Assembly: GCA_947303535.1 (NCBI GenBank)
Contig: CAMYYQ010000038.1
Location: 1-7,673 of the forward strand
Source: an uncultured Ruminococcus sp.
GTDB taxonomy: Bacteria; Bacillota_A; Clostridia; Oscillospirales; Ruminococcaceae
Direction of reading: 5' to 3'
Length of the DNA: 7,673 bases
Made by a program: the position numbers and the translations under genes. Under the pieces are notes generated by a model, which had not been told where the DNA came from, did not search any database, and was given only the letters and a program-made list of their open reading frames with translations. Positions 6,289 to 7,673 of this stretch are shown in pieces. Each line of letters opens with the position of its first letter. The stretch's first letter is position 1.

Positions 6289-7371
6289 CTAATTTTTAGT
6301 CATAAGCATTTTTGTCACTGTCTGTTCAAGTACAGTTTTCTCATCGCAGCCCCCTGAGTTAAGAGTGATATTGGTATCCCTCAGTATCCTGATACACTCT
6401 CTCAGCCTGCGTATGCTCATTTTCGAGCTGTCACGGAAAGCATTCTTCACCTTGAACTCCCAAACATAAGCGAAATCCGCTTTTACATCAGCCACCTGTT
6501 TTCCGCATTTTCTTGCACAGGAAGCGCGGTACATATCAATGAATGAAGCAGTGATATTTGCCAGTACAGCACCTCTGTTGTCCCTGTCCTGCATCAGTTC
6601 ATCAAGTGCCTCAAAAGCGGCTCTTTTATTGAAAGCAGAGACCGCGTCCGCCAGTTTGAAAAAGGTAACATCGCTCTGCCTGTGAACAAGGTTACGGATA
6701 ATATCAGCAGTTATCTCGCCGCTGCCTGCATAAGAGCAGAGCTTGTCTATCTCATTCTTTATGGTAAGGGTATCGGACTGACACATCACAGCCAGCTCAC
6801 GGGCGTTATCAAGGGATATAAGGCTTCCTCTTGCTGAAACGCTTGCAGCAATATCCTTTGCAAGCTCATTTTCGCTTTTGATAGGACACTCAACAAGCTC
6901 ACCGTTTTTCTCGGCAAGGTCAGCAAGCTTCTTGTTCTTGTCCTTGATAATGCTCCTGCCTGTTTTATAATCATTTTTTACCGCTACCTCAAAGCCTGTA
7001 ACATTGAATATGACAACAGTCTGAGACGGTATATCTTTAAGTACTTCCAGAAGCTTTTTATTGAGATCATCACTGCGCAGACCCGCCATGTTTTCACGGG
7101 GCTTTTCACAGTTATAGTCATTTATGAGTATACAGTTATATTCCGACATCATAGGCACCATCTGTATCATATCATAAAGCTCTGAGGTATCGAGATAACG
7201 CCCGTCCAGCTTATTGAGAGCGAACTCCTCATTGTCCCCCACCGCAGCCTGTATTATCTGCTTTGTAAGCTTTTCCACCTCGGGGATATTCTTGCCGAAA
7301 ATATAATACAGATTTTTCAGTTCACCTTTTCTGAGCTGAGCCTTTATAGTCTTAGGATCAGTCTGTGGCAT
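6289..7371 (-). CDS. holA: DNA polymerase III subunit delta
   Basis: The 360-residue protein matches HolA, the clamp-loader subunit that opens the beta sliding clamp during replication; family length is about 340. The N-terminal LKNLYYIFGKN (19-28) corresponds to the family LYLLYGEE-type strand that begins the AAA+-like domain. NEIDKLCSYAG (206-216), followed by the EITADIIRNLV helix, is the hallmark of the middle domain. FFKLADAVSAFNKRAAFEALDEL (237-259) begins the C-terminal collar domain, and DTNITLNSGGCDEKTVLEQ (332-350) closes it as in homologues. As usual for delta there is no working Walker A motif. ATG start, with AGGAGG five bases upstream, inside the end of the preceding gene; the stop and start overlap as TGATG, so translation is probably coupled. 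In many Firmicutes holA follows comEC, which fits the partial gene upstream. Confidence 0.93.
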   Translation of the reverse strand: MPQTDPKTIKAQLRKGELKNLYYIFGKNIPEVEKLTKQIIQAAVGDNEEFALNKLDGRYLDTSELYDMIQMVPMMSEYNCILINDYNCEKPRENMAGLRSDDLNKKLLEVLKDIPSQTVVIFNVTGFEVAVKNDYKTGRSIIKDKNKKLADLAEKNGELVECPIKSENELAKDIAASVSARGSLISLDNARELAVMCQSDTLTIKNEIDKLCSYAGSGEITADIIRNLVHRQSDVTFFKLADAVSAFNKRAAFEALDELMQDRDNRGAVLANITASFIDMYRASCARKCGKQVADVKADFAYVWEFKVKNAFRDSSKMSIRRLRECIRILRDTNITLNSGGCDEKTVLEQTVTKMLMTKN

Positions 7372-7673
7372 CAGAGCCTCCTTATTTTACAGCTGCCCTT
7401 CTCTGACAGCACTATCTCAAAATTATTGTTATCGTCAAGGAAGATAATATTATCCCTGCTCTTGTCCGCGTCCTTTGAAGCCTTTCCGTAGCATACCGTG
7501 ATATCACTGTCAGCTGCGTTTATATCCGCAGACTTCACAAAAGCGATCTCACCGTTTTTATCTCCAACAGTAAGTATGCCATCATCATACTTTATATGAA
7601 GATCATCATGCTCTATGGAAATAGCCTTGTCATAGAAATACATCATATCTTTCCCCGATACACCTGCTATATA
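7371..7673 (-). CDS. 3' part of an unidentified gene, possibly comEC (partial)
   Basis: The reading frame is open to the right edge of the window, adding nine residues (YIAGVSGKD) before the first methionine at 7644-7646. The visible 100 residues are therefore best read as the C-terminus of a longer protein, not a complete 91-residue one. The segment is soluble, acidic and beta-rich, with repeated strand-turn patterns (HIKYDDGILTVGDKNGEIAF, then DITVCYGK), and ends CKIRRL. Its position directly before holA and the late DITVCYG strand would suit the extracytoplasmic metallo-beta-lactamase tail of ComEC/Rec2, the DNA-uptake channel. No catalytic motif falls within the window, so this is inferred mostly from gene order. 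Its last codons carry the AGGAGG of holA and its TGA overlaps the holA ATG by one base. Confidence 0.6.
   Translation of the reverse strand, partial: YIAGVSGKDMMYFYDKAISIEHDDLHIKYDDGILTVGDKNGEIAFVKSADINAADSDITVCYGKASKDADKSRDNIIFLDDNNNFEIVLSEKGSCKIRRL

Noticed and set aside
7371..7646. A complete 91-residue protein starting at the ATG pair
   Set aside because: The frame continues open to the window edge and there is no convincing Shine-Dalgarno before the ATG, so a partial longer gene is more likely.

Overview
The window looks like a chromosomal segment from a low-to-mid-GC anaerobic Firmicute of the Oscillospiraceae, most plausibly Ruminococcus (R. flavefaciens/R. albus-like). The main reasons are an exported protein with a Ruminococcus-style type I dockerin, strong AGGAGG ribosome binding sites, and gene families typical of gut Clostridia (DHHW, DUF4093/Toprim). 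This placement is inferred from gene content; no marker gene for taxonomy is present. There is no tRNA, rRNA, CRISPR array or insertion sequence, and no gene-free stretch longer than 300 bases.

Layout. At the left edge, the last 25 codons of a plus-strand gene end at 78 and are followed by a strong plus-strand terminator (84-114). Everything else is on the minus strand. Read in the direction of transcription (right to left), the first unit enters from beyond the right edge: the 3' end of an unidentified gene (possibly comEC), DNA polymerase III delta (holA), a Toprim/DUF4093 RNase M5-like protein, an MBOAT-family membrane protein, a DHHW-family exported SGNH-like protein, a short-chain dehydrogenase and a six-helix membrane protein. 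Spacings range from an 11-base overlap to a 16-base gap. The unit ends at a terminator at 1786-1828. A second unit starts from a near-consensus promoter (1753-1781) and carries mtnN (MTA/SAH nucleosidase), then the dockerin protein 14 bases later, and ends at a hairpin at 122-151.

Most interesting point. The MBOAT and DHHW genes form the usual two-gene arrangement of cell-surface O-acylation systems (AlgI with AlgX/AlgJ; PatA/PatB-like). Both proteins are full length, yet both have lost the histidines that define catalysis in their families. The MBOAT has RWQ where RWH is usual and GFWY where GLWH is usual, and contains only one histidine in 459 residues. The DHHW protein reads D-T-K-W in place of D-H-H-W, though its presumed nucleophile serine (KDSYGD) remains. 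Parallel loss in two adjacent intact genes suggests either a non-catalytic pair or a divergent subfamily with different chemistry. A second point is the dockerin protein, whose N-terminal part has a cohesin-like pattern, so it could be a small adaptor scaffoldin; it is tied by position to mtnN.
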